A stretch of 8,653 nt of DNA from JBFGFG01 sp041627475 (GCA_041627475.1 JBFKQZ010000131.1:1-8653), one strand, 5' to 3'. Shown: positions 1 to 6,007, counted from the stretch's first letter. The notes: generated from the sequence alone by a model not told the origin. A program made the numbers and translations.

Positions 1-42
1 CGCCGCCGCATCGTCGCACTGCTCGAGACCCTCACCCCCTGA
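1..42 (+). CDS. C-terminal end of an unidentified gene (partial)
   Basis: Reading from base 1, the frame gives RRRIVALLETLTP and then TGA at 40-42. Only 13 residues are visible, too few to assign a family. The case for a real gene end is indirect: the residues look like an ordinary amphipathic C-terminal helix, and a strong hairpin begins 12 nt after the stop, where a terminator would be expected. It converges on aceE. Confidence 0.45.
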   Translation, partial: RRRIVALLETLTP

Positions 43-53
43 CGCGGCACAGC

Positions 54-90
54 TGCCGAGTTCCCTCGCGCAGTGCGAGGAAACTCGGCA
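54..90 (+). terminator. Hairpin past the upstream gene, likely terminator
   Basis: A 16-bp stem (54-69 paired with 75-90) has one C-A mismatch and a 5-nt loop, GCAGT. It begins 12 nt after the TGA at 40-42. No T-tract follows, as is common for terminators in GC-rich actinobacteria. Its arms match those of the hairpin at 129-157, so it could also be a copy of a dispersed palindromic repeat. Confidence 0.55.
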
Positions 91-128
91 CAAGACCGCT
101 GCTGCGCGGCAACTGCCGCAGGGCGTGG

Positions 129-157
129 GAGTTTCCTCGCGACATGTGAGGAAACTC
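129..157 (-). terminator. Hairpin past aceE, likely terminator
   Basis: GAGTTTCCTCGC (129-140) pairs with GTGAGGAAACTC (146-157), giving 12 bp with one G-T pair and a 5-nt loop, GACAT. It lies 11 nt beyond the aceE stop codon on the minus strand. Its arms are almost the same as those of the hairpin at 54-90. No T-tract is visible on the exit side. Confidence 0.55.
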
Positions 158-168
158 GGAGGGAGCGG

Positions 169-2961
169 TCAGCGAGTGACGTCGTCCGTGTCACCGGTGC
201 CCCAGTAGGCCCAGCGGTCCCAGTCGAGCTCGTACTTCTCGATGGCCTCCTTGAGGACCGTGTCCTCGAGCTGGCCGGCGAGCACGAGCTCGGCGAGCAC
301 GGCGTAGGTCGTCGACTCGGCGTCCACGCGGTGGTAGCGCCGCAGCCGCTCGCGGGTGTCGGAGCGACCGAAGCCGTCCGTGCCGAGCACCGCGTAGGTG
401 CCCGGGACCCAGTCGGCGATCTGGAACGGCGTCAGCCGTGACCAGTCGCTGACGGCGACGAACGGTGCGGCCGAGTCCTCGAGCTTGCGGGTCACGACCG
501 GGACGCGCTTCTGCTCGTCAGGGTGCGTGCGGTTGAACGACTCGCAGTTCGCACCGTCGCGGGCGAGGCGGTTCCACCCCGGGGCGCTCCACACCTCTGC
601 GGCGATGCCCCAGTCCTCGGCGAGCAGGTCGCGCGCGCGGAGGGCCTCGAACATGATCGTGCCGCTCGACAGGATCGTGGCGCGCAGCGCGTCGTCGCCG
701 AGCTCCGGCGCGTCCACGTACTTGTAGAGCCCGTCGATCACGTCCTGGTTGCTGACGTGCTCTGGCATCGCCGGCTGGACGTTCGGCTCGTTGTAGACGG
801 TGATGTAGTAGAGGACGTCCTCGCCGCCCTCGACCTCCTCGTCGGTCCACATCCGCCGCAGACCGTCCTCGACGAGCACGGAGATCTCGTACCCGAACGC
901 CGGGTCGTAGGCCTCCACACCCGGGTTGGTCTGGGCGAGCAGCAGCGAGTGGCGGTCCTGGTGCTGGAGCCCCTCGCCGTTGAGCGTCGTGCCGCCGGCG
1001 GTGGCGCCCACGAGGAACCCGCGGCAGCGCTGGTCGGCGGCCGACCAGATGGAGTCACCCGTCCGCTGGAAGCCGAACATCGAGTAGAAGACGTACAGCG
1101 GCAGCATCGCCTCGCCGTGCGTGGCGTAGGCGGACCCGGCCGCGTGGAAGGACGCCATCGAGCCGGCCTCGGTGATGCCCTCGTGGAGCATCTGGCCCTT
1201 CTCGCTCATCTTGTACGACAGCAGCAGCTCGCGGTCGACGGGTTCGAACGTGAGGCCGTGCGGGTCGTAGATCTTCAGCGTCGGGAACAGCGAGTCCATG
1301 CCGAAGGTGCGGGCCTCGTCGGGGATGATCGGGACGATCCGCGGCCCGATCCCCGGGGCGTCGACGTCCTTGTCGCCCTTGAACTTGAAGAGGTCCTTGA
1401 ACTGGCGGACGATCGCCATCGTCGTGGCGACCTCCTGGTTGCCCGAGCCCTGCTTGAGCTCGTCGTAGGCCTCCGGTCCGGGCAGCTGCGGGAACGTGAA
1501 CTGCACGCGGCGCTCGGGCACCGGGCCACCGAGCTGGCGGCGCCGGTCGAGCAGGTACTCGAGCTCCTCGGCGTCCTCGGCGGGCTTGACGTACGGCGGC
1601 AGGTCGGACTCGAGCTGCTCGTCGGTGACGTCGATGCCGAGGCGGTCGCGGAACTGCTTCAGGGACTCGGTCGACAGCTTCTTCATCTGGTGGACGGCGT
1701 TGCGGGCCTCGAAGTCCGGGCCGAGCGTCCAGCCCTTGATGGTGTGGGCGAGGATGACCGTCGGTGCGCCCGTGGCCTTCGTCGCCGCGTCCATGGCCGC
1801 GTAGACCTTGTTGAGGTCGTGGCCGCCGCGCGGCAGCTTGACGATGTCGTCGTCGGAGAGGTGCTCGACGAGCTTGAGCAGCCGCTCGTCCTTCCCGAAG
1901 AAGTCCTTGCGGATGTAGTCACCGTTGCTGACCGTGTAGGTCTGCATCTGGCCGTCGGGGACCTCGTTCATCCGGTTGACGAGCACGCCGTCGACGTCGC
2001 GGGCCAGCAGCTCGTCCCACGCGCCGCCCCAGACGACCTTCAGCACGTTCCAGCCGGCCCCGCGGAAGACGCCCTCCAGCTCCTGGATGATCTTGCCGTT
2101 GCCGCGGACCGGGCCGTCGAGCTGCTGGAGGTTGCAGTTGATGACGAACGTCAGGTTGTCGAGGCCCTCGCGCGCGGCGATCGCCAGCGCGCCGAGCGTC
2201 TCGGGCTCGGCCGTCTCGCCGTCACCGCCGAAGAACCACACGCGCTGCTGCGAGGTGTCCTTGATGCCGCGGTTGTGGAGGTAGCGGTTGAAGCGCGCCT
2301 GGTAGATCGCGTTGAGGGGGCCGAGCCCCATCGAGACAGTGGGGAACTCCCAGAAGTCCGGCATCAGTCGCGGGTGCGGGTAGCTGGACAGGCCGGGCTG
2401 GTCGACCTCGCGGCGGAAGTTGTCGAGGTCGTGCTCGGTCAGCCGGCCCTCGAGGAAGGCGCGGCTGTAGACGCCGGGCGAGGCGTGGCCCTGGAAGTAC
2501 ACCTGGTCGCCACCGCCCGGGTGGTCCTTGCCGCGGAAGAAGTGGTTGAACCCGGTCTCGTAGAGCATCGCTGCGGACGCGTACGTCCCGATGTGCCCAC
2601 CGACGCCGTGGCCGAGCTCGGCCCGGTGGACCATCACGGCCGCGTTCCAGCGCACGAACTGCCGGACGCGCTCCTCGAGCCGCTCGTTGCCGGGGAAGCG
2701 CGGCTCGCGCTCCGGCGGGATCGTGTTGATGTAGTCGGTCGTCGTCAGCGACGGGATCCCGATGTTCTGCTCGCGGGCACGTTCGAGCAGCTTCAGCAGG
2801 AGGAACCGGCCGCGGGACCGGCCGAGCTGGTCGACGACGGCGTCGAAGGACTGCAGCCACTCCCTCGTCTCGGTCGCGTCGACGTCCGGGTACTGGCTGG
2901 GCAGGCCGTCGATGAGCGTGGCGGCCTCGACGAACTGCTGCTGTTCGCGCATCTCGGACAA
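169..2961 (-). CDS. aceE: Pyruvate dehydrogenase E1 component, homodimeric type
   Basis: This thiamine-diphosphate enzyme decarboxylates pyruvate and passes the acetyl group to the lipoyl domain of E2 in the cytoplasmic pyruvate dehydrogenase complex. At 930 aa it is full length (E. coli AceE is 887). The N-terminal half carries GGHIG with His123, FQGHASPGVY with His159, and the cofactor motif starting GDGE (246-249) and reaching N277 within NCNLQQLDGPV. The central pyrimidine-binding domain has EKGQMLHEGITEAG and YSMFGFQRTGD; the end has VLGTDGFGRSDTR. All match AceE closely and exclude the heterodimeric E1 alpha/beta type. The start is taken as TTG at 2961, which has AGGAG 6 nt upstream; the in-frame ATG three codons later (2952) would be 15 nt from that site. 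E2 and E3 genes are not in the window. Confidence 0.98.
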   Translation of the reverse strand: MSEMREQQQFVEAATLIDGLPSQYPDVDATETREWLQSFDAVVDQLGRSRGRFLLLKLLERAREQNIGIPSLTTTDYINTIPPEREPRFPGNERLEERVRQFVRWNAAVMVHRAELGHGVGGHIGTYASAAMLYETGFNHFFRGKDHPGGGDQVYFQGHASPGVYSRAFLEGRLTEHDLDNFRREVDQPGLSSYPHPRLMPDFWEFPTVSMGLGPLNAIYQARFNRYLHNRGIKDTSQQRVWFFGGDGETAEPETLGALAIAAREGLDNLTFVINCNLQQLDGPVRGNGKIIQELEGVFRGAGWNVLKVVWGGAWDELLARDVDGVLVNRMNEVPDGQMQTYTVSNGDYIRKDFFGKDERLLKLVEHLSDDDIVKLPRGGHDLNKVYAAMDAATKATGAPTVILAHTIKGWTLGPDFEARNAVHQMKKLSTESLKQFRDRLGIDVTDEQLESDLPPYVKPAEDAEELEYLLDRRRQLGGPVPERRVQFTFPQLPGPEAYDELKQGSGNQEVATTMAIVRQFKDLFKFKGDKDVDAPGIGPRIVPIIPDEARTFGMDSLFPTLKIYDPHGLTFEPVDRELLLSYKMSEKGQMLHEGITEAGSMASFHAAGSAYATHGEAMLPLYVFYSMFGFQRTGDSIWSAADQRCRGFLVGATAGGTTLNGEGLQHQDRHSLLLAQTNPGVEAYDPAFGYEISVLVEDGLRRMWTDEEVEGGEDVLYYITVYNEPNVQPAMPEHVSNQDVIDGLYKYVDAPELGDDALRATILSSGTIMFEALRARDLLAEDWGIAAEVWSAPGWNRLARDGANCESFNRTHPDEQKRVPVVTRKLEDSAAPFVAVSDWSRLTPFQIADWVPGTYAVLGTDGFGRSDTRERLRRYHRVDAESTTYAVLAELVLAGQLEDTVLKEAIEKYELDWDRWAYWGTGDTDDVTR

Positions 2962-2972
2962 GGAGTACTCCT
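2961..2972 (-). promoter_or_regulatory. aceE ribosome binding site within a 12-bp palindrome
   Basis: On the minus strand AGGAG (plus 2968-2972) precedes the TTG start by 6 nt, which favours TTG over the ATG at 2952. The site is one arm of the perfect palindrome AGGAGTACTCCT, whose last base is the first base of the start codon. Confidence 0.55.
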
Positions 2973-2991
2973 GCTGGTGGCTCCGGGCACG

Positions 2992-3021
2992 ACCCTAGGC
3001 GCAGACGTCACCTGTCGTCAG
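2992..3021 (-). promoter_or_regulatory. Candidate aceE promoter
   Basis: On the minus strand, CTGACG (plus 3016-3021) resembles the -35 box and TAGGGT (plus 2992-2997) fits the actinobacterial TANNNT -10 box, with 18 nt between them. The predicted transcription start would leave a leader of about 24 nt before the TTG start. This would make aceE independent of the upstream DUF4388-like gene. It is a pattern match only. Confidence 0.35.
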
Positions 3022-3029
3022 CGGCAGGT
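3010..3029. repeat. Inverted repeat over the aceE -35 region
   Basis: ACCTGTCG (3010-3017) and CGGCAGGT (3022-3029) are inverted copies with one T-G pairing and a 4-nt centre, TCAG. It overlaps the candidate -35 box of aceE, as an operator would. It also lies 33 nt past the stop of the DUF4388-like gene and could act as that gene's terminator, though no T-tract follows. Confidence 0.45.
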
Positions 3030-3061
3030 CGGCCGGGTGGTCGACGCACCGCCCCCGTTCC

Positions 3062-4315
3062 TCAGTCGTCGTCGAGGGCGAGGCGCGAGAGCTCGCGGAG
3101 GAACTCGGCGACGTCCCCCGGTTCCGCACGTGGCTCGCGACGGGCGGGTGGGGTCGGCTCGTCGGGCGCGTCGGCGTCGTCGTCGGCCCCGGCCGCCGGC
3201 GCAGGTTCCTCGTCGGACGAGCGAGGGCCGAACAGCTCCTCGTCCTCGAGGTCGCTGAGCATCGACCCCAGCGCGTCGTGTGCGTCCTCGTCGCCGGCGG
3301 CGAGGACGGGCGGTGCGCCCTCCGCGACGTCCGTCGGGGACAGCTCGTCCAGCCAGGACGTGTCGTTCCAGCTGGCTGCCGGCGCGTCGACGTCGTCGGT
3401 CGTCGACGGCGCAGGGTCGGGGTCGGGGTCGGGCGCGACGGCTGCCGGTTCCGGTGCCGCTGCAGCGGCCGGTGCAGGCTGCTCGGCGGGCAGGGGCGTG
3501 TCGTCGTCGAGGTCGGCGTCCTCTGCTGCGTCGTCCTCCGGTGTCGGATCCGCCGCAGGGGGCGGGGCGACGTCGCGGAGGGTCGGTCGGGACACGCTGA
3601 GGCTCCGGGCGGGCGCCTGCGCAGGGGCCGGCGGCTCCTCGTCCTCGTCCTCTTCGTCCTCGGGCGGCTCCATGACCCACAGCTCGGGCTCGTCGTCCTC
3701 GTCCTCCGCGGCCGCGACGGTGTCGGTCCAGCTCATCGGCTCGGGTTCGTCGGTGGCCGGCTCGTCCAGCGAGAGGGCACCGCCGGCGACGAGTGCGGCC
3801 GCCATCGTCGCGACCGTGGGGAGCGTCAGGCCCGCTGCCTCGGCCACCTCCGCGAGTGACCGTTCGCCGTCGAAGAGCTCGCGGACCTGGTCCAGCTCAC
3901 CGGTGGTCGGCACGGCGCGGGCGGGTTCGAGCACGTCGTCGGGTTCGAGCGCGGCGAGGGCCTGGGCCGCGTCGACGGCGCGGCGCGCCAGCTCCTGTGT
4001 CAGCCCGGGAGGGACCGGCAGACGCGGGCCGTCGGACGGGACGTCCCAGGTCCACTCGACCTCGCCGGTCACGATCGCGGCGACCATCCGGTCGAGGAGC
4101 TCGTCGACGACCGCGACGGTGGTCAGCCCGTCGGGGGCGTCGCTGCCCACGCGGTCCTCGACGTCGTGGGTCGGGCCGATGGCGACGGGTGTGCCCTCGT
4201 CGAGCTCGACCACCACGTCGCGCCCGGGCGTCGCGACCGACAGGAGGCCCGAGGAACGCTCGTCGGCCAACCGCCGCAACGCGGCGGTGAGGGTCTCGTT
4301 CCCCGGCCCACTCAT
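3062..4315 (-). CDS. DUF4388/PATAN-like protein with long acidic disordered tail
   Basis: The 417-aa protein has no signal peptide or membrane segment. Residues 1 to about 105 resemble DUF4388 (PATAN): a helix NETLTAALRRLADERSSG, then strands LLSVATPG, DVVVELDEG and TPVAIGP. Residues about 135-185 (ELDQVRELFDGERSLAEVAE, then AAGLTLPTVATMAAALVAGGAL) look like the small winged-helix unit that often follows. From about 186 to 400 it is Asp/Glu/Pro/Ala-rich and almost surely disordered. It ends in a short amphipathic helix, VAEFLRELSRLALDDD. Two SWxDT motifs (195-199 and 315-319) sit in the tail and may be docking sites. DUF4388 proteins are usually linked to two-component signalling, pili or motility, but no precise role is established. 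The frame stays open upstream of 4315; ATG at 4315 is chosen because the DUF4388 similarity starts there and a -10-like box sits just before it. It is divergent from the c-di-GMP operon. Confidence 0.8.
   Translation of the reverse strand: MSGPGNETLTAALRRLADERSSGLLSVATPGRDVVVELDEGTPVAIGPTHDVEDRVGSDAPDGLTTVAVVDELLDRMVAAIVTGEVEWTWDVPSDGPRLPVPPGLTQELARRAVDAAQALAALEPDDVLEPARAVPTTGELDQVRELFDGERSLAEVAEAAGLTLPTVATMAAALVAGGALSLDEPATDEPEPMSWTDTVAAAEDEDDEPELWVMEPPEDEEDEDEEPPAPAQAPARSLSVSRPTLRDVAPPPAADPTPEDDAAEDADLDDDTPLPAEQPAPAAAAAPEPAAVAPDPDPDPAPSTTDDVDAPAASWNDTSWLDELSPTDVAEGAPPVLAAGDEDAHDALGSMLSDLEDEELFGPRSSDEEPAPAAGADDDADAPDEPTPPARREPRAEPGDVAEFLRELSRLALDDD
3414..3433. repeat. Short tandem repeat coding for an Asp-Pro run
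   Basis: GGGTCG is repeated three times in tandem and continues imperfectly. On the minus strand it codes for a DPDPDPDP run in the acidic tail of the DUF4388-like protein. A second run of CCTCGT-type units at about 3637-3661 codes for an Asp/Glu stretch. Both are slippage-prone and probably explain growth of the linker. Confidence 0.6.
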
Positions 4316-4322
4316 GGCGGGC

Positions 4323-4328
4323 ACCGTA
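4323..4328 (-). promoter_or_regulatory. -10-like box giving a near-leaderless transcript
   Basis: On the minus strand TACGGT (TANNNT) lies 7 nt before the ATG at 4315, so transcription would begin at or beside the start codon. The absence of a Shine-Dalgarno sequence there agrees with a leaderless message, which is common in actinobacteria. No clear -35 box is visible. Confidence 0.35.
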
Positions 4329-4389
4329 GCCACCCGACCGCGGCTGCACTGCGTCCTCCGGGCAGGTTCCTCGGGCGCGGGCGTGCGGT

Positions 4390-4401
4390 CCGGGCGCCCG
4401 G
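4390..4401. repeat. 12-bp palindrome in the divergent spacer
   Basis: CCGGGCGCCCGG is a perfect palindrome between the divergent DUF4388-like and RsiG-like genes. It ends 4 nt before CACGAT (4406-4411), a weak -10 candidate for the plus-strand operon. A shared operator is possible, but short GC-only palindromes are common by chance at this base composition. Confidence 0.25.
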
Positions 4402-4443
4402 CTGGCACGATGCGCGCACACCACGAGACCGACGGACCTGTCC

Positions 4444-4896
4444 ATGAGCGCTGACCTCGCGTCGCTGCCACTCGACGACCTGCGCCGCCGTCGGGACGCG
4501 GTCCGGGACCAGGAGGAGGAGCTGTCGTACCGGCGTCGGCTCCTGCACGCCCAGATCGACCTGGTCCGTGCGGTCGGGGCGTCCGGGGACCGGGAGGACT
4601 TCGCGGCGATGCTCGCGGAGGTGCTGTCGGACGGCCCGTCGTCCGGTGGCGGCGCCGTCCGCGCGGTGCACGTGGAGGCCGAGGACGTCGAGCTGCGGCC
4701 GCTGCCCGACGACCTCGAGGACCTCGACGAGGACGAGCGTGCGGCGCTGGTGGCCCGTCTCCGTGCCGAGGAGGAGACGGTCTCCGACCAGCGTCGGGCC
4801 CTGCTCGACGAACTCGACGAACTCCAGCAGGAGCTGGTCCGGCGTTACCGTCGTGACGGTGTCGACGCACGCCAGCTGCTCGGGGGGACGGACTGA
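4444..4896 (+). CDS. rsiG: RsiG-like anti-sigma / c-di-GMP-binding protein
   Basis: RsiG of Streptomyces holds the sigma factor WhiG inactive when bound to c-di-GMP. It binds the nucleotide through E(X)3S(X)2R(X)3Q(X)3D motifs on the two helices of an antiparallel coiled coil. This 150-aa protein has the same plan: a first helix (about 9-43) containing LSYRRRLLHAQID, a glycine-rich loop (64-70), and a second helix (about 95-137) ending LQQELVRRYR. Both motifs are visible with the Gln replaced: E24-S28-R31-H35-D39 and E110-S114-R117-L121-D125. The homologues are often annotated as aerial mycelium formation proteins. It is the first gene of the operon, and its TGA overlaps the next ATG by one base. 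The sigma partner is not in the window and c-di-GMP binding is inferred; with Gln lost in both helices, affinity may be altered. The Shine-Dalgarno sequence is weak. Confidence 0.78.
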   Translation: MSADLASLPLDDLRRRRDAVRDQEEELSYRRRLLHAQIDLVRAVGASGDREDFAAMLAEVLSDGPSSGGGAVRAVHVEAEDVELRPLPDDLEDLDEDERAALVARLRAEEETVSDQRRALLDELDELQQELVRRYRRDGVDARQLLGGTD

Positions 4897-5273
4897 TGGC
4901 ACGACGGACCGTGCTGGTCGCCGACGACGACGCGATGACGCGGCAGGTCCTGGCCACCGTGCTCGACCTCGAGGAGTTCGAGGTCGTCCTCGCCGAGGAC
5001 GGTGACGAGGCGCTCGCGCTCCTGCAGGAGTCGCTGCCGGACGCGGTCGTGCTCGACCACATGATGCCCGGACGCAGCGGGCTCGAGGTCCTGGCGGAGC
5101 TGCGCGCCGACGAGCGCACGGCGGACCTTCCGGTGATCCTGCTGACCGCCGCGCAGGCGAGCGCGCTGCCGGCCGACCCGGTCGGTGAGGGGGCACGCGC
5201 ACACCTCGAGAAGCCGTTCTCCCCGCTGCACCTGATCGAGGTGCTGGAGTCACTGCTGGGGAGCCGCGCATGA
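4896..5273 (+). CDS. Stand-alone response regulator receiver (CheY-like)
   Basis: The protein is one receiver domain of 125 aa with no output domain. It has the acidic pocket D10-D11-D12, the phospho-acceptor D54 in VVLDHMMPG, the switch residue T84 in VILLTAAQ and K106 in LEKPF, so it should be phosphorylated by a histidine kinase or small phosphodonors. No kinase is present in the window. GGGGGG at 4882-4887 is a plausible ribosome binding site, and the ATG shares a base with the TGA of the RsiG-like gene. The next gene starts inside its stop codon (ATGA). Receiver plus HD-GYP in one chain is the RpfG layout; here the two are separate coupled polypeptides, so the receiver probably controls the HD-GYP protein by contact. 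That is inference from gene order. Confidence 0.93.
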   Translation: MARRTVLVADDDAMTRQVLATVLDLEEFEVVLAEDGDEALALLQESLPDAVVLDHMMPGRSGLEVLAELRADERTADLPVILLTAAQASALPADPVGEGARAHLEKPFSPLHLIEVLESLLGSRA

Positions 5274-6007
5274 GGATCGGAGCCGCCGACGACCTCGAGG
5301 TCATGCGCCAGCAGCTGCTGCTGTTCGCCGAGGACCTGCGGACGGTCACGACCGCCGAGCGCAACCGCCGCCGCGAGGCGGAGCAGGCCCTGCGCGACCT
5401 GAACAGCGCCTACGTCAACATGGTCCGCACGCTCGCCGTGGTCTGCGAGATGAAGGACAACTACACCCGCGACCACCTCGACCGGACCTACCAGTTCGCG
5501 ATGGCGCTGACGAAGCGCGTCGCGCCGGAGCTCGCCGCCGACGTGTCGATCGGCTACGGCTACCTGCTCCACGACATCGGCAAGATCGGCGTCCCGGACG
5601 CGGTGCTGAACAAGCCGGGCCCGCTCGACGAGGACGAGTGGAAGCTGATGCGGCTGCACCCGCTCAACGGCTGGCAGCTGGTCCAGGGGATCACGTTCCT
5701 CGGCGACGCGACCAAGATCATCCGCTCCCACCACGAGCGCTGGGACGGCAAGGGCTATCCCGAGGGCCTCAGGGGCGAGGAGGTGTTCCTCCCGGCCAGG
5801 ATCTTCTCGATCATCGACACGTTCGACGCGATGACGTCCAACCGCCCCTACCGCAAGGGCCTGCCGGTCGAGGTCGCGCTCGAGGAGATCGAGCGCTGCG
5901 GTGGCACCCAGTTCGACCCGGACCTCGCCAACGAGTTCGTCACCATGTGCGACGAGATGGGCCTGACCGAGGGTGGGTCGACGGACGACCTGACGATCGT
6001 CAGGTGA
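5270..6007 (+). CDS. HD-GYP domain c-di-GMP phosphodiesterase
   Basis: HD-GYP enzymes hydrolyse c-di-GMP to pGpG or GMP at a two- or three-metal centre. This 245-aa cytoplasmic protein begins with a coiled-coil-like helix (about 8-58) and then has the full domain: E60, H69, the HD pair H101-D102 with K105 in LLHDIGKIG, H130 in LHPLNGWQL, H154-H155-E156, the signature DGKGYP (159-164), and D183 in IIDTFDAMTSNRPYR. All expected metal ligands and the GYP loop are present, so an active enzyme is likely. It starts at ATG 5270 with GGGGAG 6 nt upstream and overlaps the receiver gene by ATGA. The N-terminal helix corresponds to the linker between receiver and HD-GYP in RpfG-type proteins, suggesting a split regulator. 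Its stop overlaps the asparaginase start. Confidence 0.93.
   Translation: MRIGAADDLEVMRQQLLLFAEDLRTVTTAERNRRREAEQALRDLNSAYVNMVRTLAVVCEMKDNYTRDHLDRTYQFAMALTKRVAPELAADVSIGYGYLLHDIGKIGVPDAVLNKPGPLDEDEWKLMRLHPLNGWQLVQGITFLGDATKIIRSHHERWDGKGYPEGLRGEEVFLPARIFSIIDTFDAMTSNRPYRKGLPVEVALEEIERCGGTQFDPDLANEFVTMCDEMGLTEGGSTDDLTIVR
5988..6005. repeat. 18-bp perfect palindrome at the HD-GYP/asparaginase junction
   Basis: ACCTGACGATCGTCAGGT is a perfect palindrome covering the last HD-GYP codons and the first two bases of the GTG start of the asparaginase gene. In RNA it can form a 7-bp stem (5988-5994 with 5999-6005) with loop GATC that covers the start region, so ribosomes finishing HD-GYP would open it. 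In DNA it could be an operator; its ends (ACCTG...CAGGT) resemble the inverted repeat at 3010-3029. Confidence 0.6.

Noticed and set aside
101..121. Third possible stem between the two terminator-like hairpins (CTGC..GGC with GCCGCAG)
   Set aside because: It needs a 2-nt bulge and is short; such stems are common by chance in GC-rich DNA.
73..441. 122-codon plus-strand frame across the convergent spacer and the aceE end
   Set aside because: It includes both hairpins and antisense aceE; it has no ribosome site or domain.
523..3258. 911-codon open frame on the plus strand opposite aceE
   Set aside because: It mirrors aceE codons in GC-rich DNA. Its product is a monotonous Val/Glu/Arg/Leu-rich sequence with no recognisable domain, while aceE on the other strand matches its family end to end.
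4404..4418. TGGCACGATGCGC, resembling a sigma-54 -24/-12 promoter
   Set aside because: The -12 part is poor, no enhancer-binding protein is near, and sigma-54 is generally absent from actinobacteria.
4316..5734. Upstream extension of the DUF4388-like frame to 890 aa
   Set aside because: The extra part runs antisense to the RsiG-like, receiver and HD-GYP genes and is low-complexity Arg/Pro/Ala; the DUF4388 similarity begins at ATG 4315.
5638..6003. N-terminal extension of the asparaginase frame to 447 aa
   Set aside because: The added residues are out-of-frame HD-GYP sequence; the family start and the GTGA overlap support GTG 6004.
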